Assembly (NCBI RefSeq): GCF_025449215.1
Contig: NZ_CP104900.1
Location: forward strand, 4,154,001-4,218,000
Origin: Shewanella seohaensis
GTDB lineage: Bacteria > Pseudomonadota > Gammaproteobacteria > Enterobacterales > Shewanellaceae
Direction: 5' to 3'
DNA length: 64,000 nt
This document shows, one piece after another, positions 9,977 through 19,307 of this stretch. Each line of letters opens with the position of its first letter. The stretch's first letter is position 1. The notes beneath the pieces are model-generated. The model did no database searches, was not told the DNA's origin, and saw only the letters and a list, made by a program, of their open reading frames with translations. A program made the translations under genes and the position numbers.

Positions 9977-10984
9977 ATGGAATTCGACTTACCCCTGATT
10001 TGGTTTGGGATCATCATCTTTGCCACACTCATGTACATAGTGATGGATGGTTTCGATCTTGGCATCGGCATCTTATTTCCCTTCATCCATGATGAAGACG
10101 ATAGGGATGTAATGGTCAACACTGTCGCGCCAGTGTGGGATGGTAACGAAACCTGGCTGGTACTCGGTGGTGCTAGCCTGCTCGGCGCCTTTCCCCTCGC
10201 CTACGCTATAGTGCTCGAAGCTCTGACCATTCCCTTGCTAATCATGCTGCTCGCCCTGATTTTTCGCGGCGTTGCCTTTGAATTTAGATTTAAATCCAGC
10301 GCAGAGACCAAACCCTTTTGGGACAAAGCCTTTATGTTCGGCTCGATTATTGCCACCTTTGCTCAAGGCGTAGTGCTAGGCGCATTTATCTCAGGTATTT
10401 CGGTCGATGGACAAAGATTTAGCGGTAGCAGCTTCGATTGGTTATCGCCTTTCTCACTCTTCTGCGGCTTTGGGCTGATGCTGGCCTACGCGCTCCTTGG
10501 CGCAACTTGGTTAGTGAAGAAATGCACAGGCACTCTTAAAACGACTATGCAGCAGATCGCTAAAGTCCTCGCTATCTGCCTGCTGATGAGCATAGGAATC
10601 GTCAGTTTATGGACGCCCTTCGTACAGCCCAATATTGCTCTGCGTTGGTTTAGTCTGCCAAATCTATTCTACTTTGCGCCTGTACCTCTGCTGGTATTGC
10701 TCTGCACTAAGGCACTAATCCGCGCCTTAAATACTGAGGATGACTTCCGCCCCTTCTTGCTAACACTCGCGTTAATATTCTTAGGCTTTAGTGGCTTAGG
10801 CATTAGCATCTGGCCACATATTATTCCGCCAACGATCAACCTTTGGCAGGCGGCCGCACCAGAGAGCAGCTTAGGCTTTATGCTCATCGGCGCACTGATA
10901 ATTATCCCCTTGATCTTGGCCTACACCTTTTGGAGCTATTACGTGTTTCGCGGCAAAGTCACCAAGGATGCGGGTTATCACTAA
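9977..10984 (+). CDS. cioB: Cytochrome bd-type quinol oxidase subunit II (CioB/CydB)
   Basis: A 335-residue membrane protein with about eight to nine hydrophobic segments. The N-terminus (WFGIIIFATLMYIVMDGFDLGIG) contains the GFDLG motif of CydB-family subunits, and VAPVWDGNETWLVLGG is the conserved loop that follows. It starts 9 bases after the cioA stop, with an AAAGGTG ribosome binding site, so the two are translated from one transcript. It pairs with CioA to form the structural dimer of the oxidase. It lacks its own heme ligands, as is usual for the family. No defects were seen. Confidence 0.93.
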   Translation: MEFDLPLIWFGIIIFATLMYIVMDGFDLGIGILFPFIHDEDDRDVMVNTVAPVWDGNETWLVLGGASLLGAFPLAYAIVLEALTIPLLIMLLALIFRGVAFEFRFKSSAETKPFWDKAFMFGSIIATFAQGVVLGAFISGISVDGQRFSGSSFDWLSPFSLFCGFGLMLAYALLGATWLVKKCTGTLKTTMQQIAKVLAICLLMSIGIVSLWTPFVQPNIALRWFSLPNLFYFAPVPLLVLLCTKALIRALNTEDDFRPFLLTLALIFLGFSGLGISIWPHIIPPTINLWQAAAPESSLGFMLIGALIIIPLILAYTFWSYYVFRGKVTKDAGYH

Positions 10985-11045
10985 AAACGATTTCATGCAG
11001 CCGGTCTAGACTCGGCTGCCAGCAACACAAACTTAGGAGATTGCT

Positions 11046-11180
11046 ATGACGACTCAGACTTCATCTCTACCCAAACGGCTCGGCTGGTTACTGCTGATTT
11101 GGTGCACCAGCGTCAGTTGCTTACTGCTGGTTTCCCTGTGCCTTAAAATCATCCTACAAGGTGCAGGGCTAACGACTTAA
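11046..11180 (+). CDS. DUF2474 single-span peptide, probable third bd-oxidase subunit
   Basis: A 44-residue peptide with one transmembrane helix (about residues 12-37). It begins MTTQTSSLPKRLGWLLLIWC, where KRLGWLLLIW is characteristic of DUF2474. Members follow cioAB genes and are thought to play the CydX/CioZ-like accessory role in assembly or stability. The start has a good TTAGGAGA ribosome binding site and lies 61 bases after cioB. Function is inferred from position and family. Confidence 0.8.
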   Translation: MTTQTSSLPKRLGWLLLIWCTSVSCLLLVSLCLKIILQGAGLTT

Positions 11181-11423
11181 CGGTTCATTATCCAACCAAG
11201 TTAACCAATTTATGCACTAGTAATTGTCTTAAAATATTGCCTATTATTAAGAAAATATTTTTATTTAAAAGGAAAACATCATCCCAGAAATAAAGAGTAT
11301 AGAGTCAAAACATGGGTTGCTTTATTTTTTTAGTTGGCCTATGGTATCGACAGTTTATTAGTCATTAATCATCAAGCCCTGAATGATTAATTTAGCCTTA
11401 ATTTTAGATGGAGATGTAACGCT
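11181..11423. other. Non-coding gap after the cio operon
   Basis: AT-rich sequence following the DUF2474 gene. No clear terminator, gene or recognised RNA was seen. A candidate short ORF follows at 11424. Confidence 0.4.
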
Positions 11424-11534
11424 ATGTTAAAAAATGCATTTTCATTACTCACAATTAAGCCAACCTCTTTAAAGCTGAATAGTGCAATTTATTTAGCTAA
11501 CCCTGTACGCCTGTCACTTAAATTTCCAGTTTAA
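11424..11534 (+). CDS. Possible 36-residue peptide, unrecognised
   Basis: A short ORF begins ATG TTA AAA AAT GCA after the sequence ATGGAGATGTAACGCT, which contains a GGAG-like ribosome binding site 11 bases upstream. The peptide (MLKNAFSLLTIKPTSLKL and on) has no family I recognise and no membrane helix. It precedes the Rnk-like gene by about 100 bases. It could equally be a leader peptide or chance. Confidence 0.25.
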   Translation: MLKNAFSLLTIKPTSLKLNSAIYLANPVRLSLKFPV

Positions 11535-11639
11535 GCCGAGTGCCACTCGCACTCGGCATCTAATACCCACATTTAATTTTATCGCTTCCATTTTTATTTT
11601 GGGGAATGGATTTTATCTAGCTCATATTTTGGGGTAGTT

Positions 11640-12026
11640 ATGTTTTATTCTTTTTTTAGCAATCTATTTCAGTCTTTTATGTTGAAAACTGAAACCTATT
11701 ACCTGCAAAACAGTTTTAATACCTCACTGCGCCCGACTTCATTAGCCGCAGTGATTGCAAAACTGGACCAGCTCAAAAGTGAAGAAACCCTAGATAAAGT
11801 CACGGTCGGACGAGAAATTTTACTGGTTAATCAACAGGACCAGCAGGAATATCGCATCGAGCTGGTGTATCCACCTAGGCACAACCCCAGAGCAGGACGC
11901 TACTCTGTGATCTCTGATCTCGGTGTCAGCCTGCTCGGACGCACTAAGGGCGAATATGCCGAAGTCAATATTCTAGGTAAACCCGTACTGTTTAGGGTGA
12001 AGGATATCGCACTTTGTAAGAAATAA
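11640..12026 (+). CDS. GreA/GreB C-terminal-like (Rnk-related) protein
   Basis: The protein has 128 residues, or about 114 if it starts at the internal ATG at 11682 (MLKTETYYLQNSF). The second half (VYPPRHNPRAGRYSVISDLG, then SLLGRTKGEYAEV) matches the FKBP-like C-terminal domain of GreA/GreB and of Rnk. There is no long coiled coil, so it is not a full transcript cleavage factor. Rnk-type proteins bind the RNA polymerase secondary channel region or influence nucleotide metabolism. The exact role here is unknown. It lies alone in an AT-rich region. Confidence 0.7.
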   Translation: MFYSFFSNLFQSFMLKTETYYLQNSFNTSLRPTSLAAVIAKLDQLKSEETLDKVTVGREILLVNQQDQQEYRIELVYPPRHNPRAGRYSVISDLGVSLLGRTKGEYAEVNILGKPVLFRVKDIALCKK

Positions 12027-12427
12027 ATCAGAGGGAAAATAGCATTTTCAGAATAAAGCATGTTCAAATTTCAGTGGCAGCATGCTTTTAAATCGCTATT
12101 TGCGGCGGCATTTAGCATAAGCATAATATAAAAGTAGGAGAGCATTATTTTGAAGTTATTAACAGGCCGCGGAATGAATTAAAGCCGATGGCCCAATATC
12201 AGAACCTCTTGACTATTTACCGAGTATGGCAGCGCTTATGTAAAAATCATCAAGGGGTGAAAGTAAATTATGGGTCATCGACTTTTTTCCATTCAACTTT
12301 ATCGACGGATAGAGTTGAATAAACTATCGATGAGAATGCGGCGCTACACTCGATAGTCTCATTTAATTAAGTTTCACTTTACTGAGTATCACTTTGCTGA
12401 GTTTAAGTTCAGTTAGGAGTATTTGTC
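12027..12427. other. AT-rich intergenic stretch, no gene recognised
   Basis: The segment holds an imperfect inverted repeat near 12329-12357 (ACTATCGA / TCGATAGT) and a short near-tandem repeat just before 12420 (TTTCACTTTACTGAGTA, then TCACTTTGCTGAGTT). It may hold a promoter or small RNA, but nothing decisive is visible. Confidence 0.35.
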
Positions 12428-12517
12428 ATGAGTAAAGAAAAAGCGAAAAAACCGCCGATGAAAACCTTAAAAGAGAAACGTCAGGATAAACGGAATCGAC
12501 AGAAAAACTCCGATTAA
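12428..12517 (+). CDS. Small, highly basic 29-residue protein
   Basis: The ORF encodes MSKEKAKKPPMKTLKEKRQD followed by KRNRQKNSD and a stop. Almost half of the residues are Lys or Arg, with no hydrophobic core. The ribosome binding site TTAGGAG lies 8 bases upstream, and a strong terminator follows 40 bases after the stop, so it looks like a genuine short gene. Proteins of this kind are often RNA- or ribosome-associated. I do not recognise a named family, and that role is only inference. Confidence 0.65.
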   Translation: MSKEKAKKPPMKTLKEKRQDKRNRQKNSD

Positions 12518-12557
12518 TCCCTGTGTAAAAAATCCCTTAAATCCTCTCTTTATTTGT

Positions 12558-12590
12558 AAGAGGGCGTGGTGACTACCGCGCCCTCTTTTT
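12558..12590. terminator. Bidirectional terminator between small basic gene and araC-like gene
   Basis: Stem AAGAGGGCG / CGCCCTCTT followed by a T run on the plus strand. On the minus strand it lies just beyond the stop of the AraC-type regulator. Confidence 0.8.
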
Positions 12591-13369
12591 TATCCCAGTT
12601 GACGGCGATATTGCTCAGGCGAATATTGGGCATATTTTTTAAACATCACTATATAAGGTGAGGTTTGGTTATAACCCAAGGTCAGCGCCACTTCCTTGAT
12701 TGCCAATCCTTCACGTAATAGCTGTAACGAATAAATAAACTTATGCCGCTGTCGCAGCTCGGTAAAACTCATCCCAAGGCTGTCTTGGCAACGCCGAGCC
12801 AAAGTGCGCTCTGTGGTATGCAACTCACTCGCCCAGGTCTTAAGGCTCTTTTGGCTGGCGGGGTCGAGTTCGAGTTGCTGCAAAATGGGCTGCAATAATT
12901 TATCGCGACTCGAGGGTAAAAATTGCGGCTGTGCCTGACCTAAAATCAACTGGTCGATTAACACCTCCACCAGACGTTTATCCGCTTCACTCTCGGCCAC
13001 TCGGACTTGCCGCTCCCTTAGATCGTTCACTATCGCCTGCGCTATGGGGGTGACCGCCAGCAGACAGGTCTCCTCCGGAAAAATACTCGCACGATTTGCC
13101 ACTATATTCATCGAGCAATAATGGATACTACGGCGAGTAAAGCTCTCATGTTCAATCCCCGCCGGCACCCAAATCGCATATTGGGATGGCGATAAAAATC
13201 GCTGTCCAGCGGCATGCAGCTCCATAATACCGCCGCTGATCAGCTGCAATTGCCCCCAAACGTGGCTGTGTTTTGGGGTGATGGTATTAGGGAGAAAAGC
13301 TTCGTAGTTGAAGAAAATATCGGCAACAGGTGCTTGTTCCGCCCTGAGCGGATGATAAACGGGACGCAT
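12590..13369 (-). CDS. AraC-family transcriptional regulator with cupin sensor
   Basis: About 259 residues. The N-terminal half is a cupin-type ligand-binding domain (TPKHSHVWGQLQLISGGIMEL, then AIWVPAGIEHES). The C-terminal 100 residues form the two-helix-turn-helix AraC domain, with SLKTWASELHTTERTLARRC and the final YSPEQYRRQLG motif. The start at 13369 is preceded by GTGGAGTACTG. An in-frame ATG at 13420 is also possible and adds 17 residues. The gene is divergent from a DMT transporter, which is the likely target. The effector is unknown. Confidence 0.85.
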   Translation of the reverse strand: MRPVYHPLRAEQAPVADIFFNYEAFLPNTITPKHSHVWGQLQLISGGIMELHAAGQRFLSPSQYAIWVPAGIEHESFTRRSIHYCSMNIVANRASIFPEETCLLAVTPIAQAIVNDLRERQVRVAESEADKRLVEVLIDQLILGQAQPQFLPSSRDKLLQPILQQLELDPASQKSLKTWASELHTTERTLARRCQDSLGMSFTELRQRHKFIYSLQLLREGLAIKEVALTLGYNQTSPYIVMFKKYAQYSPEQYRRQLG

Positions 13370-13580
13370 CAGTACTCCACTCCACTGTTCTCCATAATAG
13401 CGAGTCGATTCGGGGCGCATACAAGGGCTTTAGCCGAAAAAGGATTGTCCGCCGACGAACTGACATTGTCTTTTAAGCGATATTTATATCATAAAAGACC
13501 AGAGATAATAGCTACCAACCTATGACATCGGGTTTATGCCTTTTCGGCAACCATGTCCTCACGCCAATTAAGACTAATCT

Positions 13581-14471
13581 ATGCTGTATTTATTTCCCCT
13601 GCTCGCCGTCGTGATTTGGGCGGGCAACGCCATTGTAAACAAACTCTCCTTTGGGATAATCGCCCCCGAAGCGATAGCCTTTTATCGCTGGTTTTTTGCC
13701 ATGCTAGTGTTAACCCCATTTATGCTAAAACCCGTCTGGCGCAAGCGTAAAACGATTGCACCATTACTGCCCAAACTCGCCACCTTAGCCGCCTTAGGCA
13801 TGGTATTAAACCAAAGCCTTGCCTATTTTGCGGCGGCAACAACAACTGCTACCAATATGGCCCTAATCAACTCGCTGGTGCCAATGGTGAGCTTGTTTTT
13901 AGCCGTACCACTACTTAAACAAAAGCTGACGCCCTTGGTCTTTGGTGGCACTGTTATTTCGCTCTTGGGCTTAGTGTTTATGTTAAGCCACGGCGATATG
14001 GCCAATCTTGCCATCGGCGTGACCCAAGGGGATTTACTGTTACTCATAAGCGCCTTTGTGTACGCGCTTTATGGAGTATTGCTTAAACGCTGGCAATTGC
14101 CGATATCAACGTGGGAGTCAGTGTATATTCAAGGGCTTATTGCGGTGTTGATGTTAACCCCACTGCTATTTAGCACGCCCAGTGTCGCCATTAGCAGCCA
14201 AGCCGCACCGTTAATACTCTATGCCGCTCTGGGGGCTTCACTCATTGCACCTTGGGCCTGGATTAATGGCATCAGCAAGTTAGGTGCCGAGCGCACCAGC
14301 ATTTTCTTCAATTTGCTGCCAATCCTCGCGGCTATCTTAGCGGCGATCATTCTGAATGAAACCTTAGCCGTTTATCACTATTTAGGCGGCGCTATGGTCA
14401 TCATTGGGGTGATGTTAGTGCAGGTAAAACCTAAGATGAAACCCATAGCCCCCATCGCTTGTACCGAATAA
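13581..14471 (+). CDS. DMT-superfamily (EamA) transporter
   Basis: A 296-residue protein with ten predicted transmembrane helices in two EamA repeats ([16 protein letters not shown] near the start; a second EamA half from about residue 150). Members export or import amino acids, nucleosides and other small metabolites; the substrate cannot be told from sequence. It is divergent from an AraC/cupin regulator whose start is about 210 bases away, a layout typical of inducible efflux. A strong terminator follows. Confidence 0.85.
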   Translation: MLYLFPLLAVVIWAGNAIVNKLSFGIIAPEAIAFYRWFFAMLVLTPFMLKPVWRKRKTIAPLLPKLATLAALGMVLNQSLAYFAAATTTATNMALINSLVPMVSLFLAVPLLKQKLTPLVFGGTVISLLGLVFMLSHGDMANLAIGVTQGDLLLLISAFVYALYGVLLKRWQLPISTWESVYIQGLIAVLMLTPLLFSTPSVAISSQAAPLILYAALGASLIAPWAWINGISKLGAERTSIFFNLLPILAAILAAIILNETLAVYHYLGGAMVIIGVMLVQVKPKMKPIAPIACTE

Positions 14472-14483
14472 ATTGCTGTATTC

Positions 14484-14512
14484 AACGCCCCAAAGCCTTG
14501 GGGCGTTTTTTA
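14484..14512 (+). terminator. Terminator after the DMT transporter
   Basis: Stem AACGCCCC / GGGGCGTT with a T run. It lies upstream of the true chemoreceptor start, so the reading frame that opens at 14473 is not all coding. Confidence 0.85.
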
Positions 14513-14613
14513 TCATCGCTTCTAATACAGACTTTTCGCCGACTGCTGCAAACAACCAAATAGCGACTAAGCTATTTAATAAGTCGTTTTGTCAGAGAGT
14601 TATGGAGAGTCCC

Positions 14614-16245
14614 ATGTTTAATAGCATTAGAGTAAAGTTTTCGCTGATGTTTGCCATTATGGCGACAGCTTTAATTGTGATGGCCGTGACGGATGCGATG
14701 CAAAACCGCACCACCCTTAAGCAAATGCAGGAATTTAGCCAACGATTTAATCCGGCAATTTCGGCCATTCTTAACGCCGACCGCGATCTTTATCAGGCCC
14801 AACTGAGTGAGGAAATTTTGCTTCGACCCGAACTCAGCAACGAGAACCGTAAGAGTGAGATAGACAATTGGCAGGAAAACGTCGACCAAGCGCGCGACCG
14901 CATGGGGGAATTTAAAAATTATCTGCAAGACCATTTAGAGGTGATAAAGTCCACCAGCGGTTTTGAAGCGCAGTTTTCGCTCTGGTATCAAGCCTCATCG
15001 GAAGTGATCAATGCGGTGAAAAACAATGACCTCGAACAGGCAAGACAACTCCATGAAAACAAATCTAAAAAAGAGTTTAAGGCCCTGAGGAGTATCTACA
15101 ACGCCGCCGGAGAAGCCGCCGATAATCGCGTTAAAGAACTGGATTTACAGGCCTCAGAGCAGGCCACCACGCAAACCCAAATTTCGGTCACCATAGCCAC
15201 CTTAGTCGCCATAGTCGCCCTAGTGATTGCCTACTTTGGCCCTAAAATTATCGTTAATGCTATTCGCGATATTACCGATAGGATCAAGGATATTGTCGAT
15301 GGCGACGGAAACTTAACCCAGCGTATCCCCATCACCCGCCAAGATGAAATTGGTGAGCTGGCCAATGCCTTTAACTTGTTCGTTGCCCAACTGCAGCAAA
15401 TGGTTATCGCGATTATCAGCCAAACCAAAGATGTCAGCCAAACCGTTGAAAACCTCGCGACAAAATCAACCACCACCATAGGCATCAGTTACGAGCAGGA
15501 ACAGTTTGTCGATACCATAGTCACGGCGGTGAATGAGATGAGTGCCGCAGTGCGAGAAGTCGCCAGCAATGCCCTGCATACCGCCACCGAAATCACTAAG
15601 GTCAATGACCAAACCATTGAAGGTAAAAACATCCTTACCCAGTCGGTCAACCATATTCAGCAGCTGTCGGAGTCAGTGAAACAAGCCGTAGCGGTTATCG
15701 AAAAACTCTCAGTCAATTCCGCCAATATCGCCTCCGTATTGGATGTTATCCGCTCGATTGCAGAGCAAACTAACCTACTCGCCCTCAACGCCGCCATTGA
15801 GGCGGCCCGTGCGGGTGAACAAGGACGGGGCTTTGCGGTGGTTGCCGATGAAGTGCGGACACTGGCGAGCCGCACCGAAACCTCGACCCAAGATATTCAG
15901 CGTATGATTGAAGAGTTACAACGGGGCGTGAATGATGCGGTGAAGAGCATTGAGTCGGGCGCCAGCCTCACGAACTCGACTGTGACCCTCGCCAGCCAGA
16001 CACAGGATTCCTTAGATGAGATCCTGAACTCCACCTCTAAGGTCAGTGAGATGTCGACACAAACCGCCACGGCCACCGAAGAGCAAACCCATGTGACCGA
16101 AGAAATCAATCGTAACTTGACCGAGCTGTCTGACAAAACCCGCTACTGCAATACCGTTATCCAAGAAACTCAGCAAATCGTCGTCAACACCCAAACCATT
16201 TGCAGCAATCTGCAAAAAGAAGTGTCACGCTTTAAAGTCGCTTAA
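14614..16245 (+). CDS. Methyl-accepting chemotaxis protein, helical-bundle sensor
   Basis: About 543 residues from the ATG at 14614, which has a GGAG ribosome binding site; an upstream in-frame start at 14473 would read through a terminator and is rejected. Order of parts: TM1 (about 10-28), a periplasmic all-helical sensor of about 160 residues rich in charged and polar residues, TM2 (about 190-210), HAMP, and the long cytoplasmic coiled-coil signalling domain. The hairpin tip reads [20 protein letters not shown]. It works with CheA/CheW in the chemotaxis array. No C-terminal CheR/CheB-tethering pentapeptide is seen. The ligand is unknown. Confidence 0.92.
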   Translation: MFNSIRVKFSLMFAIMATALIVMAVTDAMQNRTTLKQMQEFSQRFNPAISAILNADRDLYQAQLSEEILLRPELSNENRKSEIDNWQENVDQARDRMGEFKNYLQDHLEVIKSTSGFEAQFSLWYQASSEVINAVKNNDLEQARQLHENKSKKEFKALRSIYNAAGEAADNRVKELDLQASEQATTQTQISVTIATLVAIVALVIAYFGPKIIVNAIRDITDRIKDIVDGDGNLTQRIPITRQDEIGELANAFNLFVAQLQQMVIAIISQTKDVSQTVENLATKSTTTIGISYEQEQFVDTIVTAVNEMSAAVREVASNALHTATEITKVNDQTIEGKNILTQSVNHIQQLSESVKQAVAVIEKLSVNSANIASVLDVIRSIAEQTNLLALNAAIEAARAGEQGRGFAVVADEVRTLASRTETSTQDIQRMIEELQRGVNDAVKSIESGASLTNSTVTLASQTQDSLDEILNSTSKVSEMSTQTATATEEQTHVTEEINRNLTELSDKTRYCNTVIQETQQIVVNTQTICSNLQKEVSRFKVA

Positions 16246-16290
16246 GGAGAGTAACGCGCCCAGATGTACCAGACTTCGCGTGACTCAAAA

Positions 16291-16330
16291 ACCAATAAAA
16301 AAGAGTGCCTAGGCACTCTTTTTTATTGGT
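16291..16330. terminator. Bidirectional terminator, perfect 40-base palindrome
   Basis: Bases 16291-16310 and 16311-16330 are exact reverse complements, with A and T runs on both sides of the core GAGTGCCTAGGCACTC. It separates the chemoreceptor from the convergent flavin-redox group and touches the stop codon of the latter. Confidence 0.85.
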
Positions 16331-16797
16331 TAGAGGATACGTTGACGCGTTAAGGATTGCTGGCGAATTTTCCGGCCGTGCCAGTAATGCCTGCCAAAGC
16401 CGCCACAGAGTAACACCCCTAAAAAGGTGTGTAATAAACTCGCAGCCAACTGCGCCGATTCTGAGCTTAAGTAATACAAGCCAACACCCGTTAACGCTAA
16501 TGCCAATAGACTGAGTGACATCACTAATCCACTCTTATGATTAAGCTTTTTACGCCAGCCAGCTCGGATATGGCTATGCCACAGTGCGCCGAGCAACATT
16601 AGCATCAACCAGCCAAGCAGCACATGCATCACAACTGCGGGTAAGCGCAGATCCCCGCTCAGGCCAAAGTCCACATCCCACTGCAGCTTAAACTCCATCA
16701 CCCAAGGCAACATAAATAAGCCCGTAAGGCCCGTCACTGTGATGGCAAGGATGATCAACCAGAAAAACCAATTGGGATAACCACTTAATTTTTTCAT
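16330..16797 (-). CDS. Four-helix His-containing membrane protein (cytochrome b561/DUF4405-like?)
   Basis: A 155-residue protein with four hydrophobic segments. Histidines sit in or at the ends of helices (VVMHVLLGW, ALWHSHIRAGW, SLLHTFLGV), as expected for transmembrane heme-b binding in DUF4405/b561-type proteins. The exact family is not certain. It is the last gene of a minus-strand group with ApbE and an FMN-binding protein. The natural role would be to pass electrons from the quinone pool or cytoplasm to the periplasmic flavoprotein. That role is inferred. Confidence 0.6.
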   Translation of the reverse strand: MKKLSGYPNWFFWLIILAITVTGLTGLFMLPWVMEFKLQWDVDFGLSGDLRLPAVVMHVLLGWLMLMLLGALWHSHIRAGWRKKLNHKSGLVMSLSLLALALTGVGLYYLSSESAQLAASLLHTFLGVLLCGGFGRHYWHGRKIRQQSLTRQRIL

Positions 16798-16852
16798 TTT
16801 TATTTATATCGTCAAAAATACTCAAGAGTGATGAAAGCGTTATCGACAAATC

Positions 16853-17701
16853 TTAGGGTGCGAAGTTGACTAAATCGCCACCCAACTGCTGAATTTTTGT
16901 GGCGGCGGTGGCATCGTCAAGGTAGCCCGCTACCTTGGTTAATGCATCGGCGCGCCAGGCGAACGGTGCGCGCACACTTACAACCCTTTCTTGGCCGCTG
17001 GCACACTGCTGCTCGTCTAAATTGCCCGTCGGTAACAATAACGCGGGGTAATCATGGCTTAAATGCTGGGAAACCCGCGAACTGGCAAGGGCGGTATTAC
17101 TGACGTTGATCTTTTGACTCAATCCGTTCGGACCTCGGCATAACACATTTAATGAAGCGCTGCCAAACACTTTTAAATCGCCACCCGCATTCACCCAGCC
17201 ACCGCACACGCCGGCACGTCGCAATTCAGTGACCGCCATATCGACCGCATAACCTTTAGCGATGCCATCTAAGGTCAAAATTAGTGGGCGAGCTAACCTT
17301 GCTTTATCCGCTTGGATTTCAATATCTCGCCAATCCCCCTGCAACAGCAGCGGCATTCCGAGATAGGCAGGCAAGGCGCCGCGGGACATCATCTCGCCAC
17401 CCACAGTGCAGTTGAAGAGGTTGTCACTGGCTCGGCCAAACCACTTGGCGAGCTTCAACACCCTCAGGCTATCAGGACTTAAGGATATCCACTGACCCGG
17501 CTGGCGATTCAGTAGATTAAGCTCACTATCCTGCTGGTGAAAACTGAGTAAGCGGCCAATATGGGCCACTCGCGAAAAAGCCGCTGTTATAGCGGCTTGA
17601 AGGGCAGGCTCATCCAATGAAGGATGAGCATTGTGCTCGGCAACGGACTCGGCGGCAATTTCGACTAAGGTGCCGAGTAAGGGTTTGGCTCTACGTATCA
17701 C
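16853..17701 (-). CDS. apbE: FAD:protein FMN transferase (ApbE family)
   Basis: 282 residues with the ApbE fold. Seen motifs include PLLGTLVEI near the start, LLSFHQQDSELNLLN, the metal/FAD-binding LDGIAKGYAVDMA, and VNAGGDLKVFG. ApbE moves FMN from FAD onto a Thr/Ser in target proteins. The likely target is the adjacent FMN-binding protein. The GTG start overlaps the stop of that gene by one base (TAGTG), so translation is coupled. No signal peptide or lipobox is present, which is odd because most ApbE proteins work in the periplasm. A longer start is not available without overlapping the upstream gene. Confidence 0.88.
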   Translation of the reverse strand: MIRRAKPLLGTLVEIAAESVAEHNAHPSLDEPALQAAITAAFSRVAHIGRLLSFHQQDSELNLLNRQPGQWISLSPDSLRVLKLAKWFGRASDNLFNCTVGGEMMSRGALPAYLGMPLLLQGDWRDIEIQADKARLARPLILTLDGIAKGYAVDMAVTELRRAGVCGGWVNAGGDLKVFGSASLNVLCRGPNGLSQKINVSNTALASSRVSQHLSHDYPALLLPTGNLDEQQCASGQERVVSVRAPFAWRADALTKVAGYLDDATAATKIQQLGGDLVNFAP

Positions 17702-18252
17702 TATGCGACTGACTGCGACAAAAAGAGTTGATGGATAACAAGTAACCGTTTTACGCCATCGAGTAAATTACGGCAACTTAATGTGGCACCGCTAATATTG
17801 CTGACATCTTCATCGAGTTTAAAGGGATCTTTGAGGGTTTTACCGTGGAATTGATCGCGCCAACTCGCTTCACGCACTTGGCCACCGTGGGTTTCACGAT
17901 AACTGAGCACCTCTAACCCGAGCACTTCGCCCTGCGGACTAATGCCGATAGCGTAAGTAATATACTCATGTTTACCGACAACATCATCCACCACAAACCA
18001 ACCGAGAAACTGACCGTCCTTTTCAACTTTCCAGATAGGTTGCTGATCTTGGCGTTGGCGAACGCCCGATAAATCTTTGATCTGATCTTTCGCATCGGAG
18101 CTCAGTAAGGTTGGACGCTCGCTAAATACCGCTGCCTTATCAAAAATCAACGCCTGCGCTTGGGCCACTGTTAAATAATCCGCAGAAAATGCAGGGGCGG
18201 CAACTATGACCATTGGCATAAACCACAAGCTATTCAGATATGTATGCGCCAT
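17701..18252 (-). CDS. Periplasmic FMN-binding domain protein
   Basis: About 183 residues from the ATG at 18252, with an N-terminal signal sequence (MAHTYLNSLWFMPMVIVAA, cleavage near FSA). The FMN_bind domain follows. The motif SGATLS near the C-terminus matches the S/TGAT flavinylation pattern in which the Thr carries covalent FMN. The ATG at 18288 adds 12 residues and is less likely. It lies between an outer-membrane protein and apbE in one minus-strand run. Together these suggest an exported flavoprotein that transfers electrons in the periplasm. Acceptor unknown; ferric reduction is inferred from the Fur-like site. Confidence 0.82.
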   Translation of the reverse strand: MAHTYLNSLWFMPMVIVAAPAFSADYLTVAQAQALIFDKAAVFSERPTLLSSDAKDQIKDLSGVRQRQDQQPIWKVEKDGQFLGWFVVDDVVGKHEYITYAIGISPQGEVLGLEVLSYRETHGGQVREASWRDQFHGKTLKDPFKLDEDVSNISGATLSCRNLLDGVKRLLVIHQLFLSQSVA

Positions 18253-18331
18253 TTCAATACCTAGTGTTAAAGCAAAAGCTTGATTCACCGCAGGCAGAGC
18301 AACACTGCCCTGCCTATGAGTAAAGTATAAA

Positions 18332-19240
18332 TTAGAAGTTAAATGCCACTTTTAATCTGACTTCTTGTTCTGTTTTTTCAATCAGATGCAGACTGGTGTC
18401 CTTTTGACCTTCGTACTGCTCACCGCCACCACTTAACTGGGGTAACCAAGTGAGGGTCGCCCACCAATCGGCGCTACCGTAGTGCAATGAGGGGCCGGCG
18501 AAGAATGACCAACGCTCTTGACCAATCTCAGTCTCAAATTCGGTCTCGAATAACACTTCGGCACTGATAAACCAGTTAGGCGCGAAACGGTAGCTCAGGC
18601 CAGTGCCCATTTTCAGCTCCAGTTCCATCTCAGGGTCGGTTGACCAGTCAAAGTCTTCAGGCAAATTGGCAATTGGCGCACGGTCGGCATAGGTCGATTC
18701 CATGCCAAAGTTACCAACCCAAATTAACTCGCCTTCAAGCATGTACTTTTGAGTCTGTAAGCCTAAATCGAGTGACAGGGTGTCTTTGTCTTGACCAGAG
18801 TGCACATCAATCCAGTCATAGTCTAACGAGGCAGTCATAGACAGACCAATATCATCCTTGGCAGGACTTAAAAACATGTAGCTTAAGCCGACTTCAGCGC
18901 CAGAGGTGGCAAAACCAATATTTTTCTCTTTCGGCAGGTAACCATCGATGATTAAACCGCTGGTATCTAAAGACATAAACTTAGCTGAACCCGATACCGC
19001 AAACTTGTCGGTCACACCGTATTCCAGCTCAGTTTCGTAATTAATGCCACGGTAAGTACCTTGGCCTTTGTCGTTACGCAACGTCACTTTTTGATAGAGT
19101 TCAATGGCTTCTTTAGGCATAGCCTCAGCGCCTTTGACATAACCAAATAAATCTTCACCCGCAGTGGCTGTGTGGCTGATACCGAGTGTTAGCACAGAGG
19201 CAGCGACGACACTCAGGCGATGACGAGAAGATGTGCGCAT
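18332..19240 (-). CDS. Outer-membrane beta-barrel protein of the flavin-redox group
   Basis: 302 residues with a clear signal peptide (MRTSSRHRLSVVAASVLTLG, cleavage after ATA). Alternating amphipathic strands with many Trp/Tyr/Phe residues follow, and the protein ends in Phe, as beta-barrel proteins do. It is the first gene of the minus-strand group that continues into FMN-binding and ApbE genes. A Fur-box-like site lies about 70-85 bases upstream. I do not recognise a named family with certainty (DUF6662-like is possible). It may provide a conduit for iron or electron exchange; this is inference. Confidence 0.7.
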   Translation of the reverse strand: MRTSSRHRLSVVAASVLTLGISHTATAGEDLFGYVKGAEAMPKEAIELYQKVTLRNDKGQGTYRGINYETELEYGVTDKFAVSGSAKFMSLDTSGLIIDGYLPKEKNIGFATSGAEVGLSYMFLSPAKDDIGLSMTASLDYDWIDVHSGQDKDTLSLDLGLQTQKYMLEGELIWVGNFGMESTYADRAPIANLPEDFDWSTDPEMELELKMGTGLSYRFAPNWFISAEVLFETEFETEIGQERWSFFAGPSLHYGSADWWATLTWLPQLSGGGEQYEGQKDTSLHLIEKTEQEVRLKVAFNF

Positions 19241-19307
19241 TTAAACAAAGCTCCAAAGAGTTATTAACATAATTTGGAGGCGATTCTAGTAGAGCAACAA
19301 AAACAAC

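Noticed and set aside
12188..12316. 43-residue ORF in the gap before the small basic gene
   Set aside because: No ribosome binding site and no recognisable sequence.
14473..14613. N-terminal extension of the first chemoreceptor
   Set aside because: It would read through a terminator; a later ATG has a ribosome binding site and precedes TM1.
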